From: a virus
IMG/VR virus record: IMGVR_UViG_3300025137_000309
Location: 1-23,215 of that record
Direction: 5' to 3' (one strand)
DNA: 23,215 nt
In this document: piece by piece, positions 13,232 through 21,734 of the stretch
How the letters are laid out: each line of letters opens with the position of its first letter
Numbering within the stretch: the stretch's first letter is position 1
Made by a program: the position numbers and the translations under genes
The notes under the pieces: model-generated
What the model was told of the DNA's origin: nothing
What the model saw: the letters and a program-made list of their open reading frames with translations, nothing else
Database searches by the model: none

Positions 13232-15043
13232 TTATAGCGTTGTGGCCGTTCGTATCTGTGCCGCTAATGCGTTTTGATCGGCCAACTGGCTTTGAACTAC
13301 ATACGCATTTATCGGGGAAATTGTCTCAGGTGATACCGCATCACGCATATCGGGGGTTAGTCCAAGCGTTGGAGCTTCTCGGTTACTTGCTGTTCCAAAA
13401 CCTCCACCACCACCACCACCACCATCCGTTCCAACCCCTTCGGCAGACGCTCCCGCTTGGTTCATGATTCCTTTAATAGAAGCAAAAGAACTTAAAGCGA
13501 TACCTATGGCAGTTGCAACAAAGCCAGGTGCTGCAAACAATCCCGCTGGTTGTGGCATCTTGGCCGCAGCCGATAGTCCTGTAGTTATAGCCGCTGCCAT
13601 TGCTTGTCCTTGCTGTAAAAGTATAGTAGCTATTGCCATCTTTCTCTTTTTCTGTGCAAACTTCTCCTCTATTTTAAGTACTTCTTCTTCCGACTTTGCT
13701 CCATTTATGGCTGCTTGTTTTTGGGCAGTTCCAATCGCTGATAAAGAAGATAATGTTGATGCCTGAAGACTGGCCCTTGCTTGTTTAATTTTTTGGTTTG
13801 TGGCTTCTTCTTGTTCTATTTTTTTAGCGTCTACTTCGGCTTGATCGGCGGCGGCTTTATCGTCTGCCGCTTTTTTTGCTGCGGCTGCATCTTCATCGGC
13901 CTTTAGTTGTAATGCCGCTAAATCATCTATAAGTCTTTGTTCTGCGTCTTTTAGAAGTTGGTCATTTGTTCCCGCTATTTCGACACGCTTATCAAATTGT
14001 TGTTGTAGTGCTAACTCTGCGCGTTCAAATGCAGAAAGGGAAAGGGCATAGAGTTCGTCTTCCAGTTTAATTTGCGCGGCAAGTTTTGCGGCGTCTATCG
14101 CGGCTTGTTTTGCTATGGCCGCATCGTCAATGACTTTTTGGTCGTCAATAGCTTTTTGTGCATCATCTATTCTCTTTTGTTCGGCGGCGGCATCAGCGTC
14201 TTTTAAGGTTTGGATTCTATTGGATTGAGTTTCCATAAAGGCAAATCGTTCTTCTTCTAATTTAAATACTGCGGCATTTGCAGCAATTAAAGCGTCTATA
14301 GTTTCTTTAGACCGATCCCCTTCAGATACTTTGTCTTTTAAAATAGCTTGTTCTTCTCTTGCCATTTCCACACGTAAATCAAACGCGCGTTTTTCGATAA
14401 CGTTTGCTTGTTTAATTAGTGCTATCCTTTCTTTGGTAGTTTTATTAGTATCCTTAGCATCTTGTAAAAGACGTTTTGTTTGCAACGAGGCCTTTGCTTG
14501 TATTTCTGCGCTACTTCTGTTTAAATTTTCTAATGCTTGTAACCTACGCTCTAACTCCATTGCCTTATCTATCGCGTCTTGCATAGAGCCTGGCAGTTTT
14601 GCCATTTCTTTGTTGTAGTTTTCAAGGGCTTTTTGCGTTCCACCAGTAAACAAACCAACAATAAATCCCCCCGCCGCTTTAAAGTATCCCGTCACTCTAT
14701 CTACTACAGCACCAAGTCCCGCCATCATAACTTTAAGTTTTTTGGCTTGTTCTTCGGAAGACAAAAACGCCGCGACTAAAGCACCAACCAAAACAACAAT
14801 AGCACCAATACCCGTAGAAATTAAAGCTACCTTTGTAAGTTTTAAGCCATTGATAAAACTTTTTGTTCCCTTATATGCTTTTATCATACCCGTAGCCGCG
14901 CCACCAGTAAACTTGTCGGTTAGACCAATAAGTCCTTCCATTCCACTTCCCGCATTTTTTATGCCCTGGTCTAAGGCATCTATATCTTTTGTAGCGTCTT
15001 TTGAACCCTTAACGTTAAATTTTACATCTACATTTTCAGCCAT
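13232..15043 (-). CDS. Tape measure protein
   Basis: This 603-residue protein is the likely tail-length ruler. It starts MAENVDVKFNVKG with KDATKDIDALDQGIK, typical of tape measure N-termini. It has a strong hydrophobic helix at about 72-95 (LISTGIGAIVVLVGALVAAF) and a long helical coiled-coil region rich in Ala/Glu/Lys/Gln (about 160-430). A second hydrophobic segment lies near 470-530, then a run of eight glycines. At roughly 1.5 angstrom per residue it would span about 90 nm, a short tail. Its first codons overlap the end of the preceding 59-residue gene by eight bases. Confidence 0.8.
   Translation of the reverse strand: MAENVDVKFNVKGSKDATKDIDALDQGIKNAGSGMEGLIGLTDKFTGGAATGMIKAYKGTKSFINGLKLTKVALISTGIGAIVVLVGALVAAFLSSEEQAKKLKVMMAGLGAVVDRVTGYFKAAGGFIVGLFTGGTQKALENYNKEMAKLPGSMQDAIDKAMELERRLQALENLNRSSAEIQAKASLQTKRLLQDAKDTNKTTKERIALIKQANVIEKRAFDLRVEMAREEQAILKDKVSEGDRSKETIDALIAANAAVFKLEEERFAFMETQSNRIQTLKDADAAAEQKRIDDAQKAIDDQKVIDDAAIAKQAAIDAAKLAAQIKLEDELYALSLSAFERAELALQQQFDKRVEIAGTNDQLLKDAEQRLIDDLAALQLKADEDAAAAKKAADDKAAADQAEVDAKKIEQEEATNQKIKQARASLQASTLSSLSAIGTAQKQAAINGAKSEEEVLKIEEKFAQKKRKMAIATILLQQGQAMAAAITTGLSAAAKMPQPAGLFAAPGFVATAIGIALSSFASIKGIMNQAGASAEGVGTDGGGGGGGGFGTASNREAPTLGLTPDMRDAVSPETISPINAYVVQSQLADQNALAAQIRTATTL
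13404..13424 (+). repeat. (CCA)7 microsatellite within tape measure gene
   Basis: Seven perfect tandem CCA units code, on the minus strand, for most of the eight-glycine linker near the C-terminus of the tape measure protein. Unit length is three bases, so slippage would lengthen or shorten the linker without breaking the frame. Confidence 0.8.
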
Positions 15044-15215
15044 TATTTCTTGCTTTTATGCCTTGTTTTATTTTCTTAAAAAACCCTTTAAACCCCGTAT
15101 CCTCAAAATATCCGTATAGGATTAAAGAGCTTTTGTCTTTGATTAATTCTTTGGTTTGTGCTATCCGTAAAACGTTGGGGATAGACTCGCCTACTTTGTT
15201 AATGTAATCTTTCAT
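15036..15215 (-). CDS. Small hypothetical protein, 59 residues, before tape measure
   Basis: This frame starts at ATG 15215-15213, which overlaps the stop of the large tail protein in ATGA, and ends TGA eight bases inside the tape measure gene. The product (MKDYINKVGESIPNVLRIAQ onward) is helical and basic, with a middle YGYFEDTGFKGFFKKIKQ segment and no membrane helix. The strict nesting between two long genes supports it. Its place directly before the tape measure is where tail assembly chaperones often sit, but no similarity to them is visible. Confidence 0.65.
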   Translation of the reverse strand: MKDYINKVGESIPNVLRIAQTKELIKDKSSLILYGYFEDTGFKGFFKKIKQGIKARNNG

Positions 15216-18200
15216 TCTTGTTCTAAATATTCCCCGTTTTCGGTTATCAAAAAGTCCCCGCCTTCGGTTAGAATTAAATTTACTAAGGTTTTAGGATACC
15301 CAAAGTCTACATAGGTTACCGCGCAATCTAAGTGCCAAGCCACAACAGAATCGGCGGGGCCAGTACACGTTATATTTACCCCTCGATTTCCTGCAAACCC
15401 CGCTTTACCCGCCGCACTTACTACGTCAACGGTGCGCGTTCCCGCGTCGGCATCGGCTTGTTTAAAGTCTAATTGTTCCCCTCCGTCGGTATTGACGGTT
15501 ATTGTTCCATCTACGTTCTTAACCATAAAGGTCCAAACGTTAAAAGAAGAAGAACCATAAGAACCCGATCCACCTGACAGAACGTGTGTTTGTACACTTA
15601 ACGCCCGAATCGTAAGACGGGCCATAGTATTGTAGGCTATCGGTATTCTTGAATTTGTGGCCTCTACACCCGTTGCGGTAGCGATACGCGCAGTGGTGTC
15701 TTCGCTTGTAGCATAGTACACAAAGTTTTTAAATACGGAGTTGGCTTGACTTTCTTTATTATTTCCACGTATAGAATGTTCTCCAAAGGTTGGGTTTATA
15801 TTAGGCACTCCTTTACTTTTACGAGAAGAAAAACCACCCTTTCCCTTTTCATCTGCCACACCTCCTACCGTGCCGTCGTTTGGGTTGCCGTGTGGATTCC
15901 ACCCCCCAAGTCCCGTAGTAGGGTCACCCGCACCGCCTCCACCGCCGCCATAGTTCCAATAGCAATTGTCATCAATCCAGTTATAGTGGTATGTATTACA
16001 ACAATTTTCACTTACCACCGTGGCCCCCGTTTCGTTATCTTGAAAGCCTACTATACCACTTGGAAACCAAGCGTAAGGCGTAGCGTTACAAAGGTCGGAA
16101 GGGTCAGGCAATTGCAAGGCCCCCACGTTGTTTATTTTCTTTAAGAGTTGTACCTTGGTAGGTACGTTGGCAAAAGGTTGAAAACCGCTAATTTTAAGCA
16201 CCCTATATGCGGTGTCTTCTATTACAATTTCGTCGTTGAACTCAAAGTTGTGTACATCCGATGCGGTAAGGTAAACCGAACAGTCTAAAACCCTCGCGGA
16301 TTTATCGTAGTAAGAAGTAAGGAACTTTTGCCAATAACGCTTGAAGTAACCTTCCGAGCTTGGTGTAGTACCAAAGATAGGACCACCCCAACTACCAGGT
16401 GTTTGAAACTGCCAATATAACATTGGAGAATCTACCGCCATTTGATTGCCCGCATTATAAAAAGGTAAACATAAGGGGTATTTGTACGACCCCGTTTGAC
16501 CTATGTAGATTTGAAAATTTAAATTTTGTAACCCGTTATGATAAAATAGTTTTGGTTTACAACTTGCAAGAGGCCCACCCGTGCCGTGTTTGTATCCTTG
16601 GTGGATAAGCAAAGTAGGGGCGTCGGTTAAAGAGCTATCGTCTTGACGCGGGACGGGGTTAACGCTAAAAGGTGAGAAGATAGATTTGTTTTCTAACGTT
16701 CCAGTCAAATAGTCCCCCGTTATATTTTGGGTATAGCTTCCAAATACACTTCCGTATGTCTCTTGGTTACTTACGTTCCTATTGTCTTCGTCTTCTAAGT
16801 CGGAATAGCTTATTAATTGCTTCTTGTATTTTGTGGTCGTAGTTATTGTCTGTTCTTGTGAAAGGTCTAATTTCTGAGTCCAGTCTTTTCGTGAGCCAAG
16901 GTCAATGTAGTCTTGCCAAGGCATAACGTTTAAAATTGTAGGCGTAGAAGTGTCCGAAATTATCGCTAAATTAAACCTTTGCACTATATCGGTAATAAAG
17001 TCCTTTTGTGAAATGTCGGGCATATTGGAAGGAATATCCGCTACTCCCGCCATACTGTTAGAACTCACTATTTTGACATAAGTACTACTTGCCATAAGGT
17101 CTACGCTATAACCTGATTCTACTACGGCTCGTGCCTGAAAGGTTATCTTTTCACCCGCCAAAGCATTAACACTCCAATAATAAGGGAAAGTATTAATTAT
17201 AGCCGTACCTCCATCGTTGCCTTCATAGTATTGCCACGGGGAAGAAAACACCGTGTTTGTTGCTCCACCGATTACGTTAGGCGTTTCTACATTTACTTTA
17301 ATTGATGCTCCTTGCGCTATAGACGAAGGTCCTGAGTTCCACCTTGTGACAAACACGCCCGAATACGCACCGTTATAGGGTACAATAAACTCACCCCCTA
17401 CATTCCAGTCGTCTCCTGAGTCATATAAAGAGGGTGGGTTACTACCATACCCCGCGCCCGTTTGAGTAGGGAAAAGGATTTCTTGCCACGAACCCGATGC
17501 CTCCCCGAAACTTCCCCAAGTTTTAATCGTAGCACTTGCAGTATTTGCAACCTGGCTTTGGTGGGCCGTTGTTATTGCAGTAGACTCCCGATCCGTTCCG
17601 AGAGTCATATATGCTTTGGTCCAAGCGTCGGAAGTAAGGAAAGCGTTATTTGTTAAAGAAAACCCCGCCGCTTTAATTATAAGTTCAAAAAGAGCTTTGA
17701 GTTGGATAGAAGGTCTAAGGTCTTGTGGTTGTAGAAATCCCGTTTCTGACAAACCACCATAACCCATACTATCAAGCTCCAAATACAAAAAGTTATAGTC
17801 CCCGACAAGGCCGTAGTCGATAATAGGAAAGACAATAGTACCTGCCCCTACACTCCCTTCTGTTACGTCATTAGATAAGTTCCAAGAGTCAACAATATTT
17901 GTATCGTTTACATTAACGTTGTAGGTGTCTACTAAAGCGGTAGAAGAAGCGGAAATCCTAAACACGTCGATCAGTTTTTTGTCTCCTAAAGCATTATAGA
18001 AATCCGACTCAGAACCAAGCACGACAATTTCGTATACTCGGCTTTTTAAGGAACACTTGAGAAGTTGAAACGATCCCGTAATTATTGGTATGCCATCTAC
18101 ACGAATGTCGCAAGGCGTTTTGATATTGGGGTCAAATACGGGGTAATCCGTAGTTAGTTCCAAGTCCGTTTCTACGTTTATATTGTAAAACTGACGGAAG

Positions 18201-18376
18201 AACTTATTGTTGTTATTTGTAAAGGGCAACGTAAAAGTCTGACTATAGGGACTACTTCGGCCCACCAAGTCCCCTATATCCCCCACCTCATAATTTAAAG
18301 ACACCTCCCCTTGATTCTGAATGTCTAATAAGAAAGGGTTTTGCGACCTTGAATTGTAACCGAATAACTCAATCAT
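15212..18376 (-). CDS. Large tail/baseplate protein, possible host-recognition protein
   Basis: At 1054 residues this is the largest product in the window. The N-terminal region (MIELFGYNSRSQNPF, VGDIGDLVGRSSPYSQTFTL) looks like the virion-attachment part of baseplate or tail-tip proteins in Bacteroidetes phages. The remainder is beta-rich and full of Asn, Thr, Ser and Gly, as in receptor-binding proteins. There is a Gly-rich hinge (GGGGGGAG, near 755) and a C-terminus with LILTEGGDFLITENGEYLEQ, a terminal motif I associate with phage fibres. Its ATG overlaps the upstream stop by ATGA. It probably forms part of the tail tip, and host-range determinants may lie in its C-terminal third. Confidence 0.6.
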   Translation of the reverse strand: MIELFGYNSRSQNPFLLDIQNQGEVSLNYEVGDIGDLVGRSSPYSQTFTLPFTNNNNKFFRQFYNINVETDLELTTDYPVFDPNIKTPCDIRVDGIPIITGSFQLLKCSLKSRVYEIVVLGSESDFYNALGDKKLIDVFRISASSTALVDTYNVNVNDTNIVDSWNLSNDVTEGSVGAGTIVFPIIDYGLVGDYNFLYLELDSMGYGGLSETGFLQPQDLRPSIQLKALFELIIKAAGFSLTNNAFLTSDAWTKAYMTLGTDRESTAITTAHQSQVANTASATIKTWGSFGEASGSWQEILFPTQTGAGYGSNPPSLYDSGDDWNVGGEFIVPYNGAYSGVFVTRWNSGPSSIAQGASIKVNVETPNVIGGATNTVFSSPWQYYEGNDGGTAIINTFPYYWSVNALAGEKITFQARAVVESGYSVDLMASSTYVKIVSSNSMAGVADIPSNMPDISQKDFITDIVQRFNLAIISDTSTPTILNVMPWQDYIDLGSRKDWTQKLDLSQEQTITTTTKYKKQLISYSDLEDEDNRNVSNQETYGSVFGSYTQNITGDYLTGTLENKSIFSPFSVNPVPRQDDSSLTDAPTLLIHQGYKHGTGGPLASCKPKLFYHNGLQNLNFQIYIGQTGSYKYPLCLPFYNAGNQMAVDSPMLYWQFQTPGSWGGPIFGTTPSSEGYFKRYWQKFLTSYYDKSARVLDCSVYLTASDVHNFEFNDEIVIEDTAYRVLKISGFQPFANVPTKVQLLKKINNVGALQLPDPSDLCNATPYAWFPSGIVGFQDNETGATVVSENCCNTYHYNWIDDNCYWNYGGGGGGAGDPTTGLGGWNPHGNPNDGTVGGVADEKGKGGFSSRKSKGVPNINPTFGEHSIRGNNKESQANSVFKNFVYYATSEDTTARIATATGVEATNSRIPIAYNTMARLTIRALSVQTHVLSGGSGSYGSSSFNVWTFMVKNVDGTITVNTDGGEQLDFKQADADAGTRTVDVVSAAGKAGFAGNRGVNITCTGPADSVVAWHLDCAVTYVDFGYPKTLVNLILTEGGDFLITENGEYLEQE

Positions 18377-19869
18377 CGTACCGTAGGTCTTTGTTTGCCA
18401 TATTCAAAATTGATTTGATAAGTAAACGGCCCTCCTTCGTTGAGGTTGTTTTTCCTTACCCAGTTCTTCCCCGTTATAGTTATAGGGATAGCCGAACCAT
18501 TGTAGTTGAGTAGTTGCACTTTTGGGGATAACCAAAGGTTCTCTAAAAAGTCTACCTCGTCTTCGTTGAATAGATCGGTGTGAGCTACCATAGTTTGACG
18601 AGCCGTAACTTGCGTGGTGGTCAGGCCACCCTCATCGCCTCGGTATGCAAATTGTATTCCAGTAGTCGCCGTTTCCCAATTTCCCGCCACCTGGTCAAAG
18701 GTCTTGCGTTCTATATTACTCGTGGTTCTTTGGTGCTTTAAAGCGAACGCTTGATAGTCCCACGCTCCAAGTGAGTTCTGCCAAGCCAATGTTACATAGT
18801 TATATTTATTCGAGCCGTTTAAAGACCTATAAATACACGAGGCGGGTTTAACCTCAAAGCGGTAGCAAAGGGATGCCATAGTAGATACCGTAGCGTTAGA
18901 AGGTACGGTAGTGCTATCGTCCATAAAGAAGACTTCGTAGTAGGCTACCCTTCCCGCGTTAAATTGTGTAGTGAATCCCACGTCTATTTCTTGGGACGTT
19001 AGGTTCTGTGGGCCAACGCCGAAGTATTGTAACTTTTCAAAGTCGTGGTCTGAGTCAGCGGGTGCAGCTCCACCGCTTGTACTTGCCGTAAAAAACGCAG
19101 CGTCAAGAACCGAGTCACTTGAATCATATAAAGCGACATACGCACTTACTGCGGTTGAACTTATAGGGGCAGCTCCCGCCATTAATACGCCCAACGTTCT
19201 CCATTCAAAGTTTGATACCTCTTGATTAATTACGCTAACGTTAGAAGCCAAAGTAGAAGTATAGTCAGCGGAAACAATCCTATCGCTTAGAATCTTTTTT
19301 GTCGAAGCCGTAGGGAAAAACGATGCGGTATATACTCCCGCATTTGTAGAAGAATAGATACCACCCTCGTCATACGTTGGAGACATTTGCATACCCGCAC
19401 TCATAATACAACTAACATACTGGTCTACCAATTGGTCGGCATAAACGGTAGGGGTTAGATCGGCAGAGGCCGCGTATTCTTCTCCGAAGTTTACTTTAAT
19501 CTTTCGGAAGTTGCTACCTTCGTTTTGTGTCCAAATTTTGGTTGTGGCGTTAGAACCCAAAGTGTGTATAGTATCGTTTACAAATCCCGCAGCAGAAGTG
19601 GAAGGGTCCCCCGTAGTTATAGACAAATAGTCGGCCACTATCTTATCTATACGAAATATCCCCGCACCCGCAAGGTTGGGTAGTAGTTTTATCCTTGCTT
19701 GTAGTTCGTAGGCATAGGGTGCAGTATTGCTCTCAACGTATATATCCGCAATAAACTTATATTTGTGGTTAGAACCTGGGTAGTTGGAAGAAGTAACTAC
19801 AAAGGTTATAGGTTCGAAGGCCCCGTGTACATATCCCGTACTCGGTCCGTATTCATTCGTCATACTCAT
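18373..19869 (-). CDS. Minor tail/baseplate structural protein
   Basis: This 498-residue protein is beta-rich, with FKYIAD-like KYKFIADIYV (about 41-50), LPNLAGAGIFRIDKIVADYL and a C-terminal NYNGSAIPITITGKNW and FTYQINFEYGKQR. The pattern suggests an immunoglobulin-like or baseplate beta-sandwich protein. It lies between the gp10-like tail gene and the large tail protein, and both junctions are ATGA overlaps, so the three are translationally coupled. The protein is likely a tail-tip or baseplate component. No specific family name can be defended from sequence alone. Confidence 0.55.
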   Translation of the reverse strand: MSMTNEYGPSTGYVHGAFEPITFVVTSSNYPGSNHKYKFIADIYVESNTAPYAYELQARIKLLPNLAGAGIFRIDKIVADYLSITTGDPSTSAAGFVNDTIHTLGSNATTKIWTQNEGSNFRKIKVNFGEEYAASADLTPTVYADQLVDQYVSCIMSAGMQMSPTYDEGGIYSSTNAGVYTASFFPTASTKKILSDRIVSADYTSTLASNVSVINQEVSNFEWRTLGVLMAGAAPISSTAVSAYVALYDSSDSVLDAAFFTASTSGGAAPADSDHDFEKLQYFGVGPQNLTSQEIDVGFTTQFNAGRVAYYEVFFMDDSTTVPSNATVSTMASLCYRFEVKPASCIYRSLNGSNKYNYVTLAWQNSLGAWDYQAFALKHQRTTSNIERKTFDQVAGNWETATTGIQFAYRGDEGGLTTTQVTARQTMVAHTDLFNEDEVDFLENLWLSPKVQLLNYNGSAIPITITGKNWVRKNNLNEGGPFTYQINFEYGKQRPTVR

Positions 19870-20456
19870 TTTACGTCTAAGTTTTTGTTATCTGATAGGC
19901 TCATTCTTATTGCGTTTGCTACGTCTTTTACCATTGCCATTTTTACCCACTTCATAGCTTTTGGTTTTAAGCGTTTTAACGTATCGGAAATAAAGAAGGT
20001 AGGCTTTAACCCTCGGTTATAGATGGCTCTTGATATTAGAAAGACCAAAGACTTACGGGGTGTAAATCTTCCTTGCGCATCGCGTGTTCCATCTATGCTC
20101 TTTTGTACTACCCATTTATCTATCGCCCCACGTAAACCCCTTGGACCTTTTCCACTTCCAAATTGAAAAGGCGACTCCGATTGTCTTGAAAATATGTTTC
20201 TACTTGCACCTTGCACCCCTTTATCTACAAACTCCCAGTAGTGAACTTGTGGGGTAATCTCTACAAAGTACCCGCCTTTATCTTCTCCAACAATTAAAGG
20301 CATAGAATTGTATAACGCACCCGTGTTTACCTTGTCTTGCATACGTAAAGAGATACGTGCGTTTTTACGCCACATCTTACCTATCTTATTAAGTGTCTTG
20401 GTTAGGTTTGTAAGCGGATATTCTACCCCTCCTATTTCCATTGTAAGTTTGGCCAT
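19866..20456 (-). CDS. HK97 gp10-like tail completion protein
   Basis: This 196-residue protein has the pattern of HK97 gp10-type minor tail/tail completion proteins. It has a helical N-terminus, VNTGALYNSMPL, then VHYWEFVDKGVQG (about 71-83), a basic middle section and KPTFFISDTLKRLKP (about 150-164) towards the C-terminus. Such proteins sit at the head-tail junction or act in tail completion. It is strongly basic overall. Its ATG shares a base with the upstream stop (TAATG). Confidence 0.72.
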   Translation of the reverse strand: MAKLTMEIGGVEYPLTNLTKTLNKIGKMWRKNARISLRMQDKVNTGALYNSMPLIVGEDKGGYFVEITPQVHYWEFVDKGVQGASRNIFSRQSESPFQFGSGKGPRGLRGAIDKWVVQKSIDGTRDAQGRFTPRKSLVFLISRAIYNRGLKPTFFISDTLKRLKPKAMKWVKMAMVKDVANAIRMSLSDNKNLDVK

Positions 20457-20917
20457 TAGCTATATGGTGCTATGCAAAGGTTGTTTGAATTTGAAACTTC
20501 CAAAGAAAGCGATCCACTCCACCCCGTTAACTCGTTATCGAAGCGCACGGTGAAAGGTGTACACGTTAGAGGTAGTTCAGCTTTGTAGTCATCGTCTACC
20601 GTCGTGTTGGTATTTGCCAAAGATTGTATGAACATATCTAAGACATCGTGGAGAATCTGCAAGGTGTCACTATAAACCTGGTTACGGTCTGTTAGGTCGG
20701 GTTTAATCATATCGGCTACGAGAAGTTCGAGGTCGTAGGATAGTATGCCATTATCAATACTTACCCCTAAAATTTCGCAATATAGGAAGGGGTATTGTGT
20801 TTGGTCTAACTTACCTATGTCTACTTCGTCTAAAGGCCCCGCGTGGAAATGTTGAAGTATTAAGTGCTTGTCGGCTATGGCCTGAAGCGTGTCTACTATT
20901 TGTACGTATGATTTCAT
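20456..20917 (-). CDS. Putative tail completion/terminator protein
   Basis: This 153-residue protein alternates helices and strands, with VQIVDTLQAIADKHLIL, YPFLYCEILGVSI, LSYDLELLVADMI and a C-terminal beta region with VRFDNELTGWSGSLSLEV. Size, fold outline and position just before a gp10-like gene match tail terminator proteins (gpU-like) that cap the tail tube. It starts by ATGA overlap with the 56-residue gene upstream. The role is inferred mainly from gene order. Confidence 0.55.
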   Translation of the reverse strand: MKSYVQIVDTLQAIADKHLILQHFHAGPLDEVDIGKLDQTQYPFLYCEILGVSIDNGILSYDLELLVADMIKPDLTDRNQVYSDTLQILHDVLDMFIQSLANTNTTVDDDYKAELPLTCTPFTVRFDNELTGWSGSLSLEVSNSNNLCIAPYS

Positions 20918-21084
20918 CTGTATTGTTCTACGTCGGGGGATTTGTTTTGTCTTCCCTTGTCTTGTTCATATGATAGATATGTAAAGGCCGATTCTATTTC
21001 TATTTCTGTGGCTGCTTCTATTTTTAAGGGGTCACCCCCCGCAAGGGAATGAATGATAACATACCACCCCCACTTCTCCGACAT
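20914..21084 (-). CDS. Small protein, 56 residues, possible gpT-like chaperone partner
   Basis: The frame begins at ATG 21084-21082, sharing a base with the upstream stop (TAATG), and ends in ATGA with the next gene. It reads MSEKWGWYVIIHSLAGGDPL, then an acidic helical part (IEIESAFTYLSYEQDKG). The W-Y-x-x-x-x-LAGGDP pattern recalls the second product of the G/GT tail assembly chaperone pair of siphoviruses. That pair is usually made by -1 frameshifting; here there is a separate start. Assignment is inferred. Confidence 0.6.
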   Translation of the reverse strand: MSEKWGWYVIIHSLAGGDPLKIEAATEIEIESAFTYLSYEQDKGRQNKSPDVEQYR

Positions 21085-21644
21085 TATGTTTCCTTCACCT
21101 CCACCACTAAAGAGTTGGCTGAATCGCTTGTTAAGGTCACGCCTATAGACAAAAAAAAATTGACGGCCCCAAGTACGATGTCCATCTTTAAATTGTCCCA
21201 GTAGTTGGGGAAGACGTCCCCCTTGTATTTCTCTATCGTGTAGAAATCTCCCCCCTCTGTTTTGATCGGTCGATATAGGATACTTAGAATCTCGTTTAGG
21301 TTATCAAAGAACCCACCCCCGCAGTACGTTTCTAAATCGGCAAACTCGCCCACCGTTAACTTGGATAGGTTCGGATGGAAGCCGTACTTCTTACCCTTAT
21401 ATTTTATCTTTGTACATAGCTCTTGGTTGTTCTCGTCGGCGTTATTAAGCCGAGAAATTATCTTGCCTATCTTCTCCAATTCTACAACGGTTAGAGTCGC
21501 TACTTGTTCTTTGGATAGGTCACACATAATAGATACGCTTTCTATTATCCACTCGGTAGAGTCTTCTTTAAATTCTATATCTGCAAGAAGTTTATACTGC
21601 TTGACGGTTATGTCAGCCAGTGAGTCGGGTACGGTTATTTTCAT
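21084..21644 (-). CDS. Putative tail assembly chaperone-like protein
   Basis: This 186-residue protein is mostly helical and acidic, with DITVKQYKLLADIEF, IIESVSIMCDLSKEQVATL, ELEKIGKIISRLNN, LTVGEFADLETYCGG and LNEILSILYRPI. This pattern (a ferredoxin/helical domain that binds the tape measure hydrophobic segments) resembles tail assembly chaperones, which are not in the mature virion. Supporting context is the 56-residue reading frame that follows and the tail genes downstream. The tape measure gene lies 6 kb away, further than usual. A 90-base non-coding gap with short repeats precedes it. Confidence 0.5.
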   Translation of the reverse strand: MKITVPDSLADITVKQYKLLADIEFKEDSTEWIIESVSIMCDLSKEQVATLTVVELEKIGKIISRLNNADENNQELCTKIKYKGKKYGFHPNLSKLTVGEFADLETYCGGGFFDNLNEILSILYRPIKTEGGDFYTIEKYKGDVFPNYWDNLKMDIVLGAVNFFLSIGVTLTSDSANSLVVEVKET

Positions 21645-21649
21645 TTTTT

Positions 21650-21722
21650 GGGAAGATTGGGAAGATTGGGAAAGTTTACGGTATTTGCGGTTTAAAAGGT
21701 GGTATGTACGGGTTTACGTAAA
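21650..21722. repeat. Short tandem repeats and palindrome between terminase and chaperone-like genes
   Basis: The plus strand carries GGGAAGATT twice (21650-21667) followed by a third partial copy, GGGAA (21668-21672). Some 40 bases further on is a 10-base perfect palindrome TTTACGTAAA (21713-21722). Together they occupy the 90-base gap 21645-21734, one of the few gaps in the late operon. They could be binding sites for a regulator or a packaging factor; nothing else is visible in this gap. Confidence 0.5.
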
Positions 21723-21734
21723 ACGTGCGTATGT

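Noticed and set aside
12756-13277. Plus-strand frame of 173 codons opposite the protease gene
   Set aside because: Antisense to a well-supported gene, Ser-rich and with no motif or coupled start.
15746-16144. Plus-strand frame of 132 codons inside the large tail gene
   Set aside because: It is antisense to a long convincing gene; composition rich in Thr, Arg and Val repeats suggests a codon shadow.
21084-21130. Programmed -1 frameshift site before the 56-residue gene
   Set aside because: No X-XXY-YYZ heptamer in the right frame was seen near the stop; the TAATG overlap explains expression better.
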